Of a stretch of 64,000 bases of DNA, positions 25,893-34,989 are shown in pieces. Origin of the DNA: Massilia atriviolacea (lineage in GTDB: Bacteria > Pseudomonadota > Gammaproteobacteria > Burkholderiales > Burkholderiaceae_D). How positions within the stretch are numbered: the stretch's first letter is position 1; each line of letters begins with the position of its first letter. The stretch spans positions 1 through 64,000 of the forward strand of contig NZ_RXLQ01000015.1 of NCBI RefSeq assembly GCF_003953935.1. Direction: 5' to 3'. The notes under the pieces are model-generated. The model was not told where the DNA came from and made no database searches. It saw only the letters and a program-made list of their open reading frames with translations. The translations under genes and the position numbers were made by a program.

Positions 25893-26669
25893 TTACGCTG
25901 GCTGGGCACGGGCTTGCAGGTGCTGGGCCGCCATGTCGGCGCAGCGCACCACGTCGCCGATTACGATGATGCTGGGACTGCCCAGCCCGGACACGGCAAG
26001 GTCGTCCGCCAGGTCGGCCAGGGTCGTCAGCAGCTGCGTCTGCCCCGCCCCGGTCGCCGACTGGATCACGGCCACCGGCGTTGCGCCCGCCTTGCCGCCG
26101 GCCAGCAATGCCGCCTGGATCTGCCTGCAACGCGCCACGCCCATGTAGATCACCAGGGTCAGCCCGGTCTGCGCCAGCAAGGCCCAGTCCGGCGTGCGGG
26201 CGCTGCCAGCTTCGTCGCCACGCTCGTGGCCGGTCACGAAAATCGCGCCTGAACTCCAGTCGCGGTGCGTCAGCGGCACCCCGATCGAGGCCGGCGCCGC
26301 CAGTCCGCTGCTGATGCCGTTGATGACCTCGACCTCGATCCCTGCGCCCATCAGGTGCGCGCGCTCTTCGCCGCCACGCCCGAACATGAAGGGATCGCCC
26401 CCCTTGAGCCGCACCACCCGCCGCCCGGCCCGTGCTTCGGCCACCATCAGCCGTTCGATGAATTCCTGCGAGGTCGAGCGGCAGCCGCCGCGTTTTCCCA
26501 CGGGGACGATGCGCGCCGACGGCGCCGCATGCGCCAGGATCGCCAGGTTGACCAGATCGTCCACCAGCAGCACGTCGGCCGCACCGATCGCCTTGACCGC
26601 CTTCAAGGTCAGCAGCTCCGGATCGCCCGGACCGGCCCCGACCAGATAAACCTTACCGTTGTTCCCCAT
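25893..26669 (-). CDS. cobA: uroporphyrinogen-III C-methyltransferase
   Basis: This 258-residue SAM-dependent enzyme of the tetrapyrrole methylase family has the motifs VYLVGAGPGDPELLTLKA (residues 6-23), RLKGGDPFMFGRGGEE and INGISSGLAAPASIGVPLTHRD. It methylates uroporphyrinogen III at C2 and C7 to give precorrin-2 for siroheme or cobalamin. The ATG at 26669 is used; a GTG three codons earlier is possible. The start overlaps the end of ybiB by 17 bp, so the two are probably co-translated. Siroheme supply would fit with nitrite or sulfite reduction; the nitrate transporter lies about 11 kb away. Confidence 0.92.
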   Translation of the reverse strand: MGNNGKVYLVGAGPGDPELLTLKAVKAIGAADVLLVDDLVNLAILAHAAPSARIVPVGKRGGCRSTSQEFIERLMVAEARAGRRVVRLKGGDPFMFGRGGEERAHLMGAGIEVEVINGISSGLAAPASIGVPLTHRDWSSGAIFVTGHERGDEAGSARTPDWALLAQTGLTLVIYMGVARCRQIQAALLAGGKAGATPVAVIQSATGAGQTQLLTTLADLADDLAVSGLGSPSIIVIGDVVRCADMAAQHLQARAQPA

Positions 26670-27642
26670 GATGCGCACCCGTGTTTGCCTGTATTGACTT
26701 TGAAACTAGCAAGCACTGTGCCACTTGTTCGCGGATCGAGGCCGGCACGGCCACGCGCCCCTCCAGCGCACGGGCGATCCAGGCCGCCGTGGTGAGCGCA
26801 TCGCGCTCGGCCGGCGCCTCGGCCACGTCGTCCGTTGGTGCATCGCGCTGCACCAGCACGGTGCGCTCGCCCCCGTGGAACCAGTCGATCTGCTGCGCCC
26901 GGTTGGCATTGGCCACCGTTTCGCCCTCGGTGCCGCGCATCAGGAACGCATCGCCGCGCCCTTCGCGCGCAATCGTGCTGAAGTACTCGCCCAGCATCTC
27001 CAGGTATTCCGGATGCGTGTACGAGACCAGACGCAGCGCCGGCCCGGCGAACGGTTGCAGGATCTTGACCAGGGTATGGGTCGAGTTGCGCACGCCCAGG
27101 ATGCGGCGCAGCGACAGCAACTGCGCCATCTTCGGCGCCAGGGTCTCGATCGCCATGAACGCCGGCTTGCCCGCCGCAAACGCGGCCTGCACCTCGGCCG
27201 CCGACCCCGCCGCCCCGAACCCCATCGCGCGCAGGATGTCGAAACTCGTCACCCGGCCCGGATCGCTGGTGACGCCATGCACCAGCACCGGCACGCCTTC
27301 GCGCGCCAGCAGCAAGGCCAGCAGCGGCGTCAGGTTGGCCATCTTGCGCGCACCGTTGTAGCTGGGAATGAGCACCGGCGCGTACTCGCCCGCCGGCGCC
27401 GCCAGCGGATCGAACGAGGCCTCGGCCGCATCCAGGAATCCGGCGATCTCGTCCACCGACTCGCCCTTGATGCGCATCGCCAGCAAAATGCCGCCCAGTT
27501 CCAGGTCGGACACCCTGCCGTCGAGCATCGCCCCATACAGCGCCTGCGCGTTTTCGCGCGTCATGCTGCGCGCCCCTTTTTTGCCGCGCCCGATTTCTTT
27601 GATGAAAGTGGCGGCAAGGAATGGTTCGGTTGTTTTGTTCAT
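26653..27642 (-). CDS. ybiB: YbiB, TrpD2-type DNA-binding protein
   Basis: This 329-residue protein has the anthranilate phosphoribosyltransferase fold. The helical N-terminal domain reads ATFIKEIGRGKKGARSMTRE and ALYGAMLDGRVSDLELGGIL; the glycine-poor phosphoribosyl-binding region reads YNGARKMANLTPLLALLLAR. It lacks the TrpD catalytic motifs (no GTGGD loop), consistent with the TrpD2/YbiB family, which binds nucleic acid rather than making tryptophan. It is upstream of and overlapping cobA, an association I know from other Burkholderiales. Confidence 0.87.
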   Translation of the reverse strand: MNKTTEPFLAATFIKEIGRGKKGARSMTRENAQALYGAMLDGRVSDLELGGILLAMRIKGESVDEIAGFLDAAEASFDPLAAPAGEYAPVLIPSYNGARKMANLTPLLALLLAREGVPVLVHGVTSDPGRVTSFDILRAMGFGAAGSAAEVQAAFAAGKPAFMAIETLAPKMAQLLSLRRILGVRNSTHTLVKILQPFAGPALRLVSYTHPEYLEMLGEYFSTIAREGRGDAFLMRGTEGETVANANRAQQIDWFHGGERTVLVQRDAPTDDVAEAPAERDALTTAAWIARALEGRVAVPASIREQVAQCLLVSKSIQANTGAHHGEQR

Positions 27643-27762
27643 GGGTTTCAGCTTACCACTGCAATGAAAAAAAATTATTTGGCATAAAGTGAATCCGGCG
27701 ACGGACACGCCGCGTATATCTGCATACACATCAGTGTGAAAACCAATAACAAGGAGAGCAAC

Positions 27763-29268
27763 ATGAATCAGATGAGCGTACGGGCGACCATCGGCGCAGT
27801 CCTGGCAGGCAATCTGCTGGCCTGCGCATGCGCGTCGTCGGCATTCGCATCGAGCCACCGGGAAGCGCCTTTCATCACGCGCAATCCGAAGATCGATGCC
27901 ACCGACTTCTACATGTTCCGCAGTTATCAGGCCGGGCGCAGCGATTTTACAACGCTGATCGCCAACTACGTTCCCTTGCAGGATGCCTACGGCGGCCCGA
28001 ATTACTTCATGATGGACCCGGACGCGCTCTACGAAATTCATGTCGATAACAATGGCGACGCCAGGGAAGACATCACCTTCCAGTTCCGCTTCAAGAATAC
28101 CAATAAAGATACGCAGCTGACGGTGGGCGGCAAAAAAGTCTCGATTCCGCTGGTGATCAACGGCGGCCCGATCGCCGAGACCAATGCCGCCGGCGCCAAT
28201 GTGCGCGAAACCTTCACCGTCACCGTGGTGCGCGGCGACCGCCGCACGGGCACCCGCGCCGTGGTCGTCAACGCCGACAGCGGCCACAGCGCCTTCGACA
28301 AGCCCCTGGATAACATCGGCAACAAGTCGATCGCCAACTACGACGCCTACGCCGCCAAGCACATGTACAACGTCACCGTGCCCGGCTGCTCCGCGCCGGC
28401 CAGGCTGTTCGTCGGCCAGCGCAAGGATCCCTTCGTGGTCAACCTCGGCGAAACCTTCGACCTGATCAACATCAAGGCGCCCGCCGTCGAGTTCAGCGCC
28501 AACGCCGAAAAAGGCGCCAAAGACGACCTGGCCGACAAGAACGTGACCACCCTGAGCATGGAAGTGCCGACCTCCTGCCTGCTCAACGCCACCGCCGGCG
28601 ACCCGGTCATCGGCGGCTGGACCACGGCCAGCCTGCGCCAGGGGCGCCTGATCAACCCGACGCCGAAGTCCGACGCCGACGTCTCGAAAGAAGGCGGCGC
28701 CTGGGTCCAGGTCTCGCGCCTGGGCATGCCGCTGGTGAACGAAGTCGTCATCGGCCTGAAAGACAAGGACCGCTTCAACCACAGCAAGCCCTCGGGCGAC
28801 GGCCAGTTCGCCGATTACGTCACCAACCCGACCCTGCCCGCCCTGGTCGAAATCCTGTACGGCAGCGCCGGCGCCAAGGCCCCGACCAACTTCCCGCGCA
28901 ACGATCTGGTGGCCACCTTCCTCACAGGGATCAAGGGCGTGAACCAGCCGAAGACCGTCACCGCCTCCGAGATGCTGCGCCTGAATACCTCGATCGCGCC
29001 CACCGCGCTAGGCGCGCAAAAACGCCTCGGCGTGATCGACGGCGACAACGCCGGCTTCCCGAACGGCCGCCGTCCGGGCGACGATGTGGTCGACGTGGCG
29101 CTGCGCGTCGTCATGGGCAAGCTGTGCACCATCAACATCGGCTGCGCGCCGGCCGACGCGCCGGCGGGCGCGCTGCGCTTCACCGACGGCGCTTTCCTCG
29201 ACGAGACGATGGTCGGCACCGCCTTCCCGTACCTCAAATCGCCGATCCCGGGTTCGCCGCAGAAGTAA
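27763..29268 (+). CDS. DUF4331 domain-containing secreted protein
   Basis: This 501-residue protein has a signal peptide (residues 1-30, ending SSAFASS). The DUF4331 signature follows: SHREAPFITRNPKIDATDFY, then YVPLQDAYGGPNYFMMDPDA and DNNGDAREDITFQFRF. The His/Asp-rich opening suggests metal binding. A good AAGGAG ribosome site sets the start at 27763. It heads a plus-strand cluster with a tiny lipoprotein, a TPR protein and a HupE/UreJ-like membrane protein. The function of DUF4331 is unknown to me. Confidence 0.87.
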   Translation: MNQMSVRATIGAVLAGNLLACACASSAFASSHREAPFITRNPKIDATDFYMFRSYQAGRSDFTTLIANYVPLQDAYGGPNYFMMDPDALYEIHVDNNGDAREDITFQFRFKNTNKDTQLTVGGKKVSIPLVINGGPIAETNAAGANVRETFTVTVVRGDRRTGTRAVVVNADSGHSAFDKPLDNIGNKSIANYDAYAAKHMYNVTVPGCSAPARLFVGQRKDPFVVNLGETFDLINIKAPAVEFSANAEKGAKDDLADKNVTTLSMEVPTSCLLNATAGDPVIGGWTTASLRQGRLINPTPKSDADVSKEGGAWVQVSRLGMPLVNEVVIGLKDKDRFNHSKPSGDGQFADYVTNPTLPALVEILYGSAGAKAPTNFPRNDLVATFLTGIKGVNQPKTVTASEMLRLNTSIAPTALGAQKRLGVIDGDNAGFPNGRRPGDDVVDVALRVVMGKLCTINIGCAPADAPAGALRFTDGAFLDETMVGTAFPYLKSPIPGSPQK

Positions 29269-29299
29269 TGGCCGCCTCAACCACGAACAGGAGAGCACC

Positions 29300-29539
29300 A
29301 TGAAAAAACTCAGTCTGATCTGCGCCCTGCTGCTGCTGGCGGCCTGCGGCAGCGATACGCATACCTCGTCGCCGCCGGACGTGCCGACGCCACCGCCGCC
29401 GCCGCCCGGCCCGGTCGCCGATGCCTTCTACACCACGGTGAAGACGACCGTGGCGGCCATGCCGGACGACAGCGAAGCGGTCAATATCGACGCCATCGCC
29501 GGCACCGCGCCGGAAGACAGCGAGCCGTCGCCCCTGTAA
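29300..29539 (+). CDS. small lipoprotein
   Basis: This 79-residue protein has a lipoprotein signal peptide (MKKLSLICALLLLAACGSD, lipobox LAAC with the cysteine at residue 16). A proline run (TPPPPPPGP) follows, then a short acidic tail. A GAGAGCACC ribosome site precedes it, 31 bp after the DUF4331 stop, so it is probably co-transcribed. There is no domain match I recognise; the Pro-rich stalk suggests an extracytoplasmic tether or partner for the DUF4331 protein. Confidence 0.7.
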   Translation: MKKLSLICALLLLAACGSDTHTSSPPDVPTPPPPPPGPVADAFYTTVKTTVAAMPDDSEAVNIDAIAGTAPEDSEPSPL

Positions 29540-29554
29540 GCGGCGGCAGTTCAT

Positions 29555-29583
29555 CCGGCCGGGAAGCCCCGCTTTCCGGCCGG
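29555..29583. other. strong GC hairpin between lipoprotein and TPR genes
   Basis: CCGGCCGGGAAGC and GCTTTCCGGCCGG pair over 13 bp, including one G-T pair, around a 3-base loop. There is no U-run, so it is more likely an mRNA processing or stabilising stem within the cluster than a terminator. Confidence 0.5.
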
Positions 29584-29631
29584 CGTCGTCCCCAAGAAAA
29601 CCGAACAATTTCTCACGCACCGGGAACACAC

Positions 29632-30825
29632 ATGCCGACCCGATTCGCCCGCCTTGCCGCGCCCGCGTTGCTGGCCTACGCGCTCCTGATGCCCGTGGCG
29701 CAGGCCGCGCCGCATATTCCGGCCAGCGGCAGCACCGTGGTCGAGCGCCTGCCGCGCCGCGCCGATCCGGCCCAGCGCGAACTGGCCAGCCTGCGCGCGC
29801 AGCTGGCCGCCAATCCCGGGGACCTGGCGCTGGCCACCCGCACCGCGCAGCGCTACATCGCGGTGGCGCGCCAGGAAACCGACCCGCGCTACTTCGGCTA
29901 CGCCCAGGCCGCGCTGGCGCCGTGGTGGTCGATGCCGGCCCCGCCGCCCGAGGTGCGCCTGCTGCGCGCCATCCTGCTGCAAAGTACCCACCGCTTCAGC
30001 GAGGCGCTGCGCGACCTCGACGCCATCGTCGCCGCCGATCCCGGCAATCCGCAGGCGTGGCTAACGCGCGCCATCGTGCAGACCGTGCGCGGCGACTACG
30101 ACGCCGCCACCGCGAGCTGCGCGCGCCTGTCGTCGCTGTCGACCGAACTGGCGACGATCGCCTGCGTGGCGAATGTGGGCGCCATGACCGGACGTTCGGC
30201 CAGGAGCGAAGCCCTGCTCGAGATGACCCTGCGCCGCAACCAGGAAGCCGACGCCGGCATGCGGGTGTGGGTGCTGACGCTGCTGGGCGAAATGGCGCAG
30301 CGGCGCGGCGCCGCCCGCGCGGCCGAGGAACGCTTCAGGCGCGCGCTGGCGCTGGACGCGCGCGACAGCTACCTGCTCGGCGCCTACGCCGACTTCCTGC
30401 TCGAGCAAGGGCGCGCGCCCGAGGTGATTGCGCTGCTCAAGGACCACGGCCGCATCGACGGCCTGCTGCTGCGCTCCGCGCTGGCCCTGCGCCAGGACCG
30501 ATCCGCGGGCGACGCGCTGCGCAATGCCGACGCCGAACTCAGGGCGCGCTTCGACGCCGCCATGCGCCGCGGCGACAGCGTGCACCAGCGCGAACAGGCG
30601 CGCTACGAACTGCACATCCGCGGCGACGCCAAGACCGCACTGGCCCTGGCCCGGCAGAACTGGGCGGTGCAAAAGGAATCGGCCGACATGATCGTGCTGC
30701 TGGAAGCGGCCGCCAGAACCGGAAACAGGGCCGCCGCCGCGCCGGTCATCGACTGGGTCGCGAAACATGCGCTGGAGGACGTGGCCGTGGCGCGCCTGGT
30801 CCGGCAGATCAGGGCGGGCGCATGA
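29632..30825 (+). CDS. TPR-repeat periplasmic protein
   Basis: This 397-residue protein has an N-terminal signal peptide (LAAPALLAYALLMPVAQAAP) followed by degenerate tetratricopeptide helices throughout (RLLRAILLQSTHRFSEALRD, PQAWLTRAIVQTVRGDYDAA, AAEERFRRALALDARDSYLL). Such proteins are scaffolds for protein contacts. Its stop overlaps the start of the HupE-like gene (ATGA), showing tight coupling. The partner is presumably the DUF4331 or HupE-like product. Confidence 0.8.
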   Translation: MPTRFARLAAPALLAYALLMPVAQAAPHIPASGSTVVERLPRRADPAQRELASLRAQLAANPGDLALATRTAQRYIAVARQETDPRYFGYAQAALAPWWSMPAPPPEVRLLRAILLQSTHRFSEALRDLDAIVAADPGNPQAWLTRAIVQTVRGDYDAATASCARLSSLSTELATIACVANVGAMTGRSARSEALLEMTLRRNQEADAGMRVWVLTLLGEMAQRRGAARAAEERFRRALALDARDSYLLGAYADFLLEQGRAPEVIALLKDHGRIDGLLLRSALALRQDRSAGDALRNADAELRARFDAAMRRGDSVHQREQARYELHIRGDAKTALALARQNWAVQKESADMIVLLEAAARTGNRAAAAPVIDWVAKHALEDVAVARLVRQIRAGA

Positions 30826-31970
30826 TGGGCCGCTCCCTGCTCGCCCTGCTGGCACTGGCACTGGCGCTGGCCCTGGCGGCCGCGCCCGCGCGCGCGCACA
30901 AGCCGAGCGACAGCTACCTGACCCTCAAGGTCGCCGGCCAGCAGCAGGACGGCCAGCAGATCGACGGCCAGTGGGACATCGCCCTGCGCGACCTCGATTT
31001 TGCGCTGAACCTCGACCAGGACGGCGACGGCGCGCTGACCTGGGACGAGATCCGCAGCCAGCACGCCAGCATCGCCAGCTACGCGCTGGCGCGCCTGTCC
31101 TTGAGCAGCGGCGACGCCGCCTGCCCCATCGCCGCCGGCGAACAGCTGATCGACCACCATACCGACGGCGCCTATACGGTGCTGCGCTTTCGCGCCACCT
31201 GTCCGGCCGCCGGCGCGGCGCTCGGCGTCGGCTACCGCCTGTTCGCCGACCTCGATCCGCAGCACAAGGGCCTGGTCAAGCTGGAACACGCGGGCGCGAC
31301 GTCGAGCGCCATCTTCGGCCCCGAGGCGGCGCGCCAGCAGCTGTCGCTGCGCGCGCCCGGCAAGCTGGCCCAGTTCGTCGACTACCTGCGCCATGGCGTG
31401 TGGCATATCTGGATCGGCTTCGACCACATCCTGTTCCTGCTCTCGCTGCTGCTGCCGGCGGTGATCGCCCCAAGCGCGATGAAAGAGGCGCAGACCCTCA
31501 GGGCGGCCTTTATCGATGTGCTCAAGGTGGTCACCGCGTTCACGCTGGCGCACTCGCTGACATTGACGCTGGCCAGCCTGCAGGTGCTGTCGCTGCCGTC
31601 GCGCTGGGTGGAGTCGGCCATTGCGGCCTCGGTGCTGCTGGCGGCGGTGAACAACATCGTCCCGCTGTTTCGCGCACGCCGGCCATTGGCGGCATTCGTG
31701 TTCGGACTGATTCACGGATTCGGCTTTGCCGGCGTGCTGGCCGACCTGGGCCTGCCGCAAGGGGCGCTGGTACTGAGCCTGGCGGGATTTAACGTGGGCG
31801 TGGAACTGGGGCAGCTGGCGATCGTGGCGGTATTCCTGCCGCTCGCCTTCTTGACGCGCCGCACCTGGTTCTACCGCCAGCTGATGAGCACCGGGTCGGT
31901 GGCCATCGCCCTGATTGCCGGAGTGTGGCTGTTCGAGCGCGCCTTCGACATGAAGGTGCTGCCGGTGTAA
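30822..31970 (+). CDS. HupE/UreJ-family membrane protein
   Basis: This 382-residue protein has a signal peptide (ending APARAHK). A soluble domain with an EF-hand-like acidic loop (LDQDGDGALTWDEIRSQ, residues about 67-83) follows. The C-terminal half has about six membrane helices and carries the HupE/UreJ-2 motif YLRHGVWHIWIGFDHILFLL and FGLIHGFGFAGVLADLGLP. HupE and UreJ proteins are thought to move nickel or other divalent metals. The calcium-binding-like loop and His-rich motifs agree with a metal role, but the metal is unknown. It is the last gene of the cluster, before a terminator. Confidence 0.82.
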   Translation: MMGRSLLALLALALALALAAAPARAHKPSDSYLTLKVAGQQQDGQQIDGQWDIALRDLDFALNLDQDGDGALTWDEIRSQHASIASYALARLSLSSGDAACPIAAGEQLIDHHTDGAYTVLRFRATCPAAGAALGVGYRLFADLDPQHKGLVKLEHAGATSSAIFGPEAARQQLSLRAPGKLAQFVDYLRHGVWHIWIGFDHILFLLSLLLPAVIAPSAMKEAQTLRAAFIDVLKVVTAFTLAHSLTLTLASLQVLSLPSRWVESAIAASVLLAAVNNIVPLFRARRPLAAFVFGLIHGFGFAGVLADLGLPQGALVLSLAGFNVGVELGQLAIVAVFLPLAFLTRRTWFYRQLMSTGSVAIALIAGVWLFERAFDMKVLPV

Positions 31971-31989
31971 GGGGCAAGTGCGTGGTTTG

Positions 31990-32033
31990 GGGGACGCAGC
32001 CGCATTCCACCGTGCGCCCCGTCCCCTTTTTTT
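31990..32033 (+). terminator. rho-independent terminator after the HupE-like gene
   Basis: GGGGACG (31990-31996) pairs with CGTCCCC (32020-32026) and is followed by seven T residues. It separates the plus-strand cluster from the convergent phoD gene. Confidence 0.75.
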
Positions 32034-32041
32034 CGACCGCC

Positions 32042-33730
32042 TTAGGCCGCGATCAGCTTGCGGTTGGCGGCGCCCGGCAGCGTCTTGAGGACCTTGCCCG
32101 GAACGACCGTGTAGCTGGTCGACTTGACCGTGCTCACATAGCGGTATTCGGCGCGCGTCTCCGACGGCGTCACCGACACCACCATGAAGCCGCGCGACTT
32201 GGTCTCGGCATACACCAGCGGCCCGATGATCTGTTCCAGGCCCGCCGCCACCTGCGCCGGATCCTCGTTCTTGAAGATATCTTCAAAGCCCGGCGAGGTC
32301 ACCGACGACACCCCGAACTCCACCCCGACCGCCTGCCCGCTCATGTCGGCCAGGTCGCTGGCCCAGGCGTTGTGCGTGTCGCCGGCCAGCACCACCAGGT
32401 TCTTGTTGAGCGCCTTGGCCGTCGCCAGCACGGTTTCGCGCGCCGCCTGGTAGCCATCCCATGCATCGAGGTTGTACGGCACCGATGGCTGGGCCAGGAT
32501 CTGCTGCTCGGCCGCGCTCAGGCTGGCCGGCGCGGTTTTCGCCTTGGTCAGCAAGGCCACATAGGCGCCGAAGCCGATCGCGCCCAGCACCAGCGGTGCG
32601 GGCAGGTTCATGCGCGCCATCAGCACCTGCTGGCCCAGCATCTGCCAGGTGGCGCTCGATTTGCTCATCTGGCCCTTGAGCCAGTTGACCTGCTCGGCGC
32701 CCATCAGCTGGCGCGTGGGGTTGCCGACGTCGGCCGCGAACGCGGTGGCGTTGAAGGCGCCGCCGGCGCCGACGTAGCTCGGGTAGGCGAGCTGCTTGTC
32801 GCGCCCGATCACGCGCGTGTCGAGCATGTGCAGCGAGAGCAGGTTGCCGAAGTCGAAGGAGCGGTAGATGCGGTCCGGCTTGCCGGCGTCCGGCAGGCGG
32901 ATCGGCATCCATTCGTTGTAGGCCTGGATCGCCATCTGGCGGCGCGCCAGGAACAGGCCTTCGGTGGCCGGGTCGTGGTTTTCCGCGCCTTCGCGCCAGG
33001 TGTCGTTGGCCAGTTCATGGTCGTCCCAGACGGTGATGAAGGGCATGCGCGCATGGACCGCCTGCAGGTCCTTGTCGGCGCGGTACTGGGCGTAGCGGCG
33101 CCGGTAGTCGCTCAGGGTGACGATCTCGTTGGCCGGCACCGACACCCGGCCCATCGCCTCGGCGTCCTTGGCGGCGTAACCGTCCTTGGCGTATTCGTAG
33201 ATGTAGTCGCCCAGGTGGATGGCGGCGTCGATGTCGTTCAGCCTGGCCGCTTCGGCATACACGTGGAAGTAGCCGGCCGGGTAGTTGGTGCAGCTGAACA
33301 CGGCCAGCTTGACCTGCGCCAGGTTGCCGCTGCCGATGGTCTTGGTGCGCCCGACCGGCGAGACCGCGCCGGCCGCCACGAAGCGGTAGTAATAGGCGCG
33401 GTTGGCGGCCAGGCCGGTGGCGTCGACCTTGACGGTGTAGTCGCGCGCCGGGCCGGTGCTGGCGCTGCCGGTGGCGGCCATGACGGCGAAATTGCTGTCT
33501 TCGGAGAGCTCCCATTTGACTTCGATGTCGCTCGAGGCGCTGGTGCTGAGGCGGGTCCAGAGGATGACGCGGTCGCTCAGCGGATCGCCGCTGGCGACGC
33601 CGTGGGCGAAGCGCACATCGGCGGCATCGCCATCGCTGCCGCCGCAGCCGGCCAGTGCCACGCTGGAGGCCGCGACGGTCCCCAGCGAGAGATTGCGGAG
33701 GAACTTGCGGCGCGAATTCGGTTGGGTCAT
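32042..33730 (-). CDS. phoD: PhoD-family alkaline phosphatase/phosphodiesterase
   Basis: This 562-residue protein has a twin-arginine signal (NSRRKFLRNLSLGTVAASS) that ends in a lipobox-like LAGCGG. An N-terminal beta-sandwich follows (FAHGVASGDPLSDRVILWTR), then the metallophosphatase core with metal ligands in AVFSCTNYPAGYFHVY, AAIHLGDYIYEYA, FITVWDDHELANDTW and VVLAGDTHNAW. PhoD enzymes are Ca/Fe-dependent phosphomonoesterases or diesterases exported folded by Tat to gain phosphate. It is monocistronic and divergent from aroG. No clear Pho box was identified. Confidence 0.92.
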   Translation of the reverse strand: MTQPNSRRKFLRNLSLGTVAASSVALAGCGGSDGDAADVRFAHGVASGDPLSDRVILWTRLSTSASSDIEVKWELSEDSNFAVMAATGSASTGPARDYTVKVDATGLAANRAYYYRFVAAGAVSPVGRTKTIGSGNLAQVKLAVFSCTNYPAGYFHVYAEAARLNDIDAAIHLGDYIYEYAKDGYAAKDAEAMGRVSVPANEIVTLSDYRRRYAQYRADKDLQAVHARMPFITVWDDHELANDTWREGAENHDPATEGLFLARRQMAIQAYNEWMPIRLPDAGKPDRIYRSFDFGNLLSLHMLDTRVIGRDKQLAYPSYVGAGGAFNATAFAADVGNPTRQLMGAEQVNWLKGQMSKSSATWQMLGQQVLMARMNLPAPLVLGAIGFGAYVALLTKAKTAPASLSAAEQQILAQPSVPYNLDAWDGYQAARETVLATAKALNKNLVVLAGDTHNAWASDLADMSGQAVGVEFGVSSVTSPGFEDIFKNEDPAQVAAGLEQIIGPLVYAETKSRGFMVVSVTPSETRAEYRYVSTVKSTSYTVVPGKVLKTLPGAANRKLIAA

Positions 33731-33902
33731 GACAGCTCGTGATAGGGAGTTGAGAAGCCGGCAAGCTTAACCCGGTGACATGACTCGATGATGACACAAG
33801 CCGGACTCGTCCGGCCAGCTTTTGACGGTATCGGTGCAAGACAGGCCGATTCCGGCTAAACTCCCTTATCCACGCCGAAAAACACGAGAAAAAGCAGCCT
33901 TC

Positions 33903-34964
33903 ATGATTACTACGCCAGACATCGAAAATACCAACGTCAGCTCGTTCGCGACCATGCCGACCCCGGAAGAGCTGCACAAGCGCCTTCCGCTGACCGACAG
34001 CGCCTTCGCCACCGTCATGCAGGGCCGCGCCGCGCTGCGCGACATCATCGACCGCAAGGACAAGCGCCTGTTCGTCGTGGTCGGGCCGTGCTCGATCCAC
34101 GATCCGGTGGCCGGGATCGACTATGCGCGCCGCCTCAAGGCGCTGCAGGCCGAGGTGGCCGACACCATGCTGCTGGTGATGCGCGTGTATTTCGAAAAGC
34201 CGCGCACCACGACCGGCTGGAAGGGCTATATCAACGATCCGCACATGGACGATTCCTTCCGCGTCGACGAAGGCATGGAAAAGGCGCGCCGCTTCCTGCT
34301 CGACGTGTGCGAACTGGGCCTGCCCACCGCCACCGAAGCGCTCGATCCGATCTCGCCGCAGTACCTGGGCGACCTGATCGCCTGGACCGCGATCGGCGCG
34401 CGCACCACCGAGTCGCAGACGCACCGCGAAATGTCGTCCGGCCTGTCGACCCCGGTGGGCTTCAAGAACGGCACCGACGGCGACATCAGCATCGCCATCA
34501 ACGCCATCCTGTCGTCGGCCCATCCGCACTCCTTCCTGGGCATTAACGGCCAGGGCACGGTCTCGATCGTGCGCACCAGCGGCAACGCCTACGGCCACGT
34601 GGTCCTGCGCGGCGGCGACGGCCGTCCGAACTACGATTCGGTGTCGATCGCGATCGCCGAGCAGGCGCTGGAAAAAGCCAAGCTGCCGGCCAACCTGGTG
34701 GTCGACTGCTCGCACGCGAACAGCTACAAGAAGCCGGAACTGCAGCCGCTGGTCATGTCGGACGTGGTGCAGCAGATCCGCCACGGGAACCGCTCGCTGG
34801 TGGGAGTGATGATCGAATCGAACCTGGTCGGCGGCAACCAGAAGATCCCGGCCGATCTGTCGCAGCTGAAGTACGGCTGCTCGGTGACCGATGGCTGCAT
34901 CGACTGGGATGCGACCGAGAAGATGCTGCGCGCCGCGCACGCGGAGCTGCTGCAGCGTCCGTGA
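33903..34964 (+). CDS. aroG: 3-deoxy-7-phosphoheptulonate synthase (DAHP synthase, AroG type)
   Basis: This 353-residue class I DAHP synthase has the motifs VVVGPCSIHDPVAGIDYA, MRVYFEKPRTTTGWKG, IGARTTESQTHREM, ILRGG-type VVLRGGDGRPNYD and DCSHANSYKKPELQP. It condenses phosphoenolpyruvate and erythrose 4-phosphate in the first step of aromatic amino-acid synthesis. The start MITTPD lies just past a long non-coding leader. The feedback class (Phe, Tyr or Trp) is not assigned from sequence alone. Confidence 0.95.
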   Translation: MITTPDIENTNVSSFATMPTPEELHKRLPLTDSAFATVMQGRAALRDIIDRKDKRLFVVVGPCSIHDPVAGIDYARRLKALQAEVADTMLLVMRVYFEKPRTTTGWKGYINDPHMDDSFRVDEGMEKARRFLLDVCELGLPTATEALDPISPQYLGDLIAWTAIGARTTESQTHREMSSGLSTPVGFKNGTDGDISIAINAILSSAHPHSFLGINGQGTVSIVRTSGNAYGHVVLRGGDGRPNYDSVSIAIAEQALEKAKLPANLVVDCSHANSYKKPELQPLVMSDVVQQIRHGNRSLVGVMIESNLVGGNQKIPADLSQLKYGCSVTDGCIDWDATEKMLRAAHAELLQRP

Positions 34965-34989
34965 TCGCATGGCTCCGGCGCGAGCGCGA

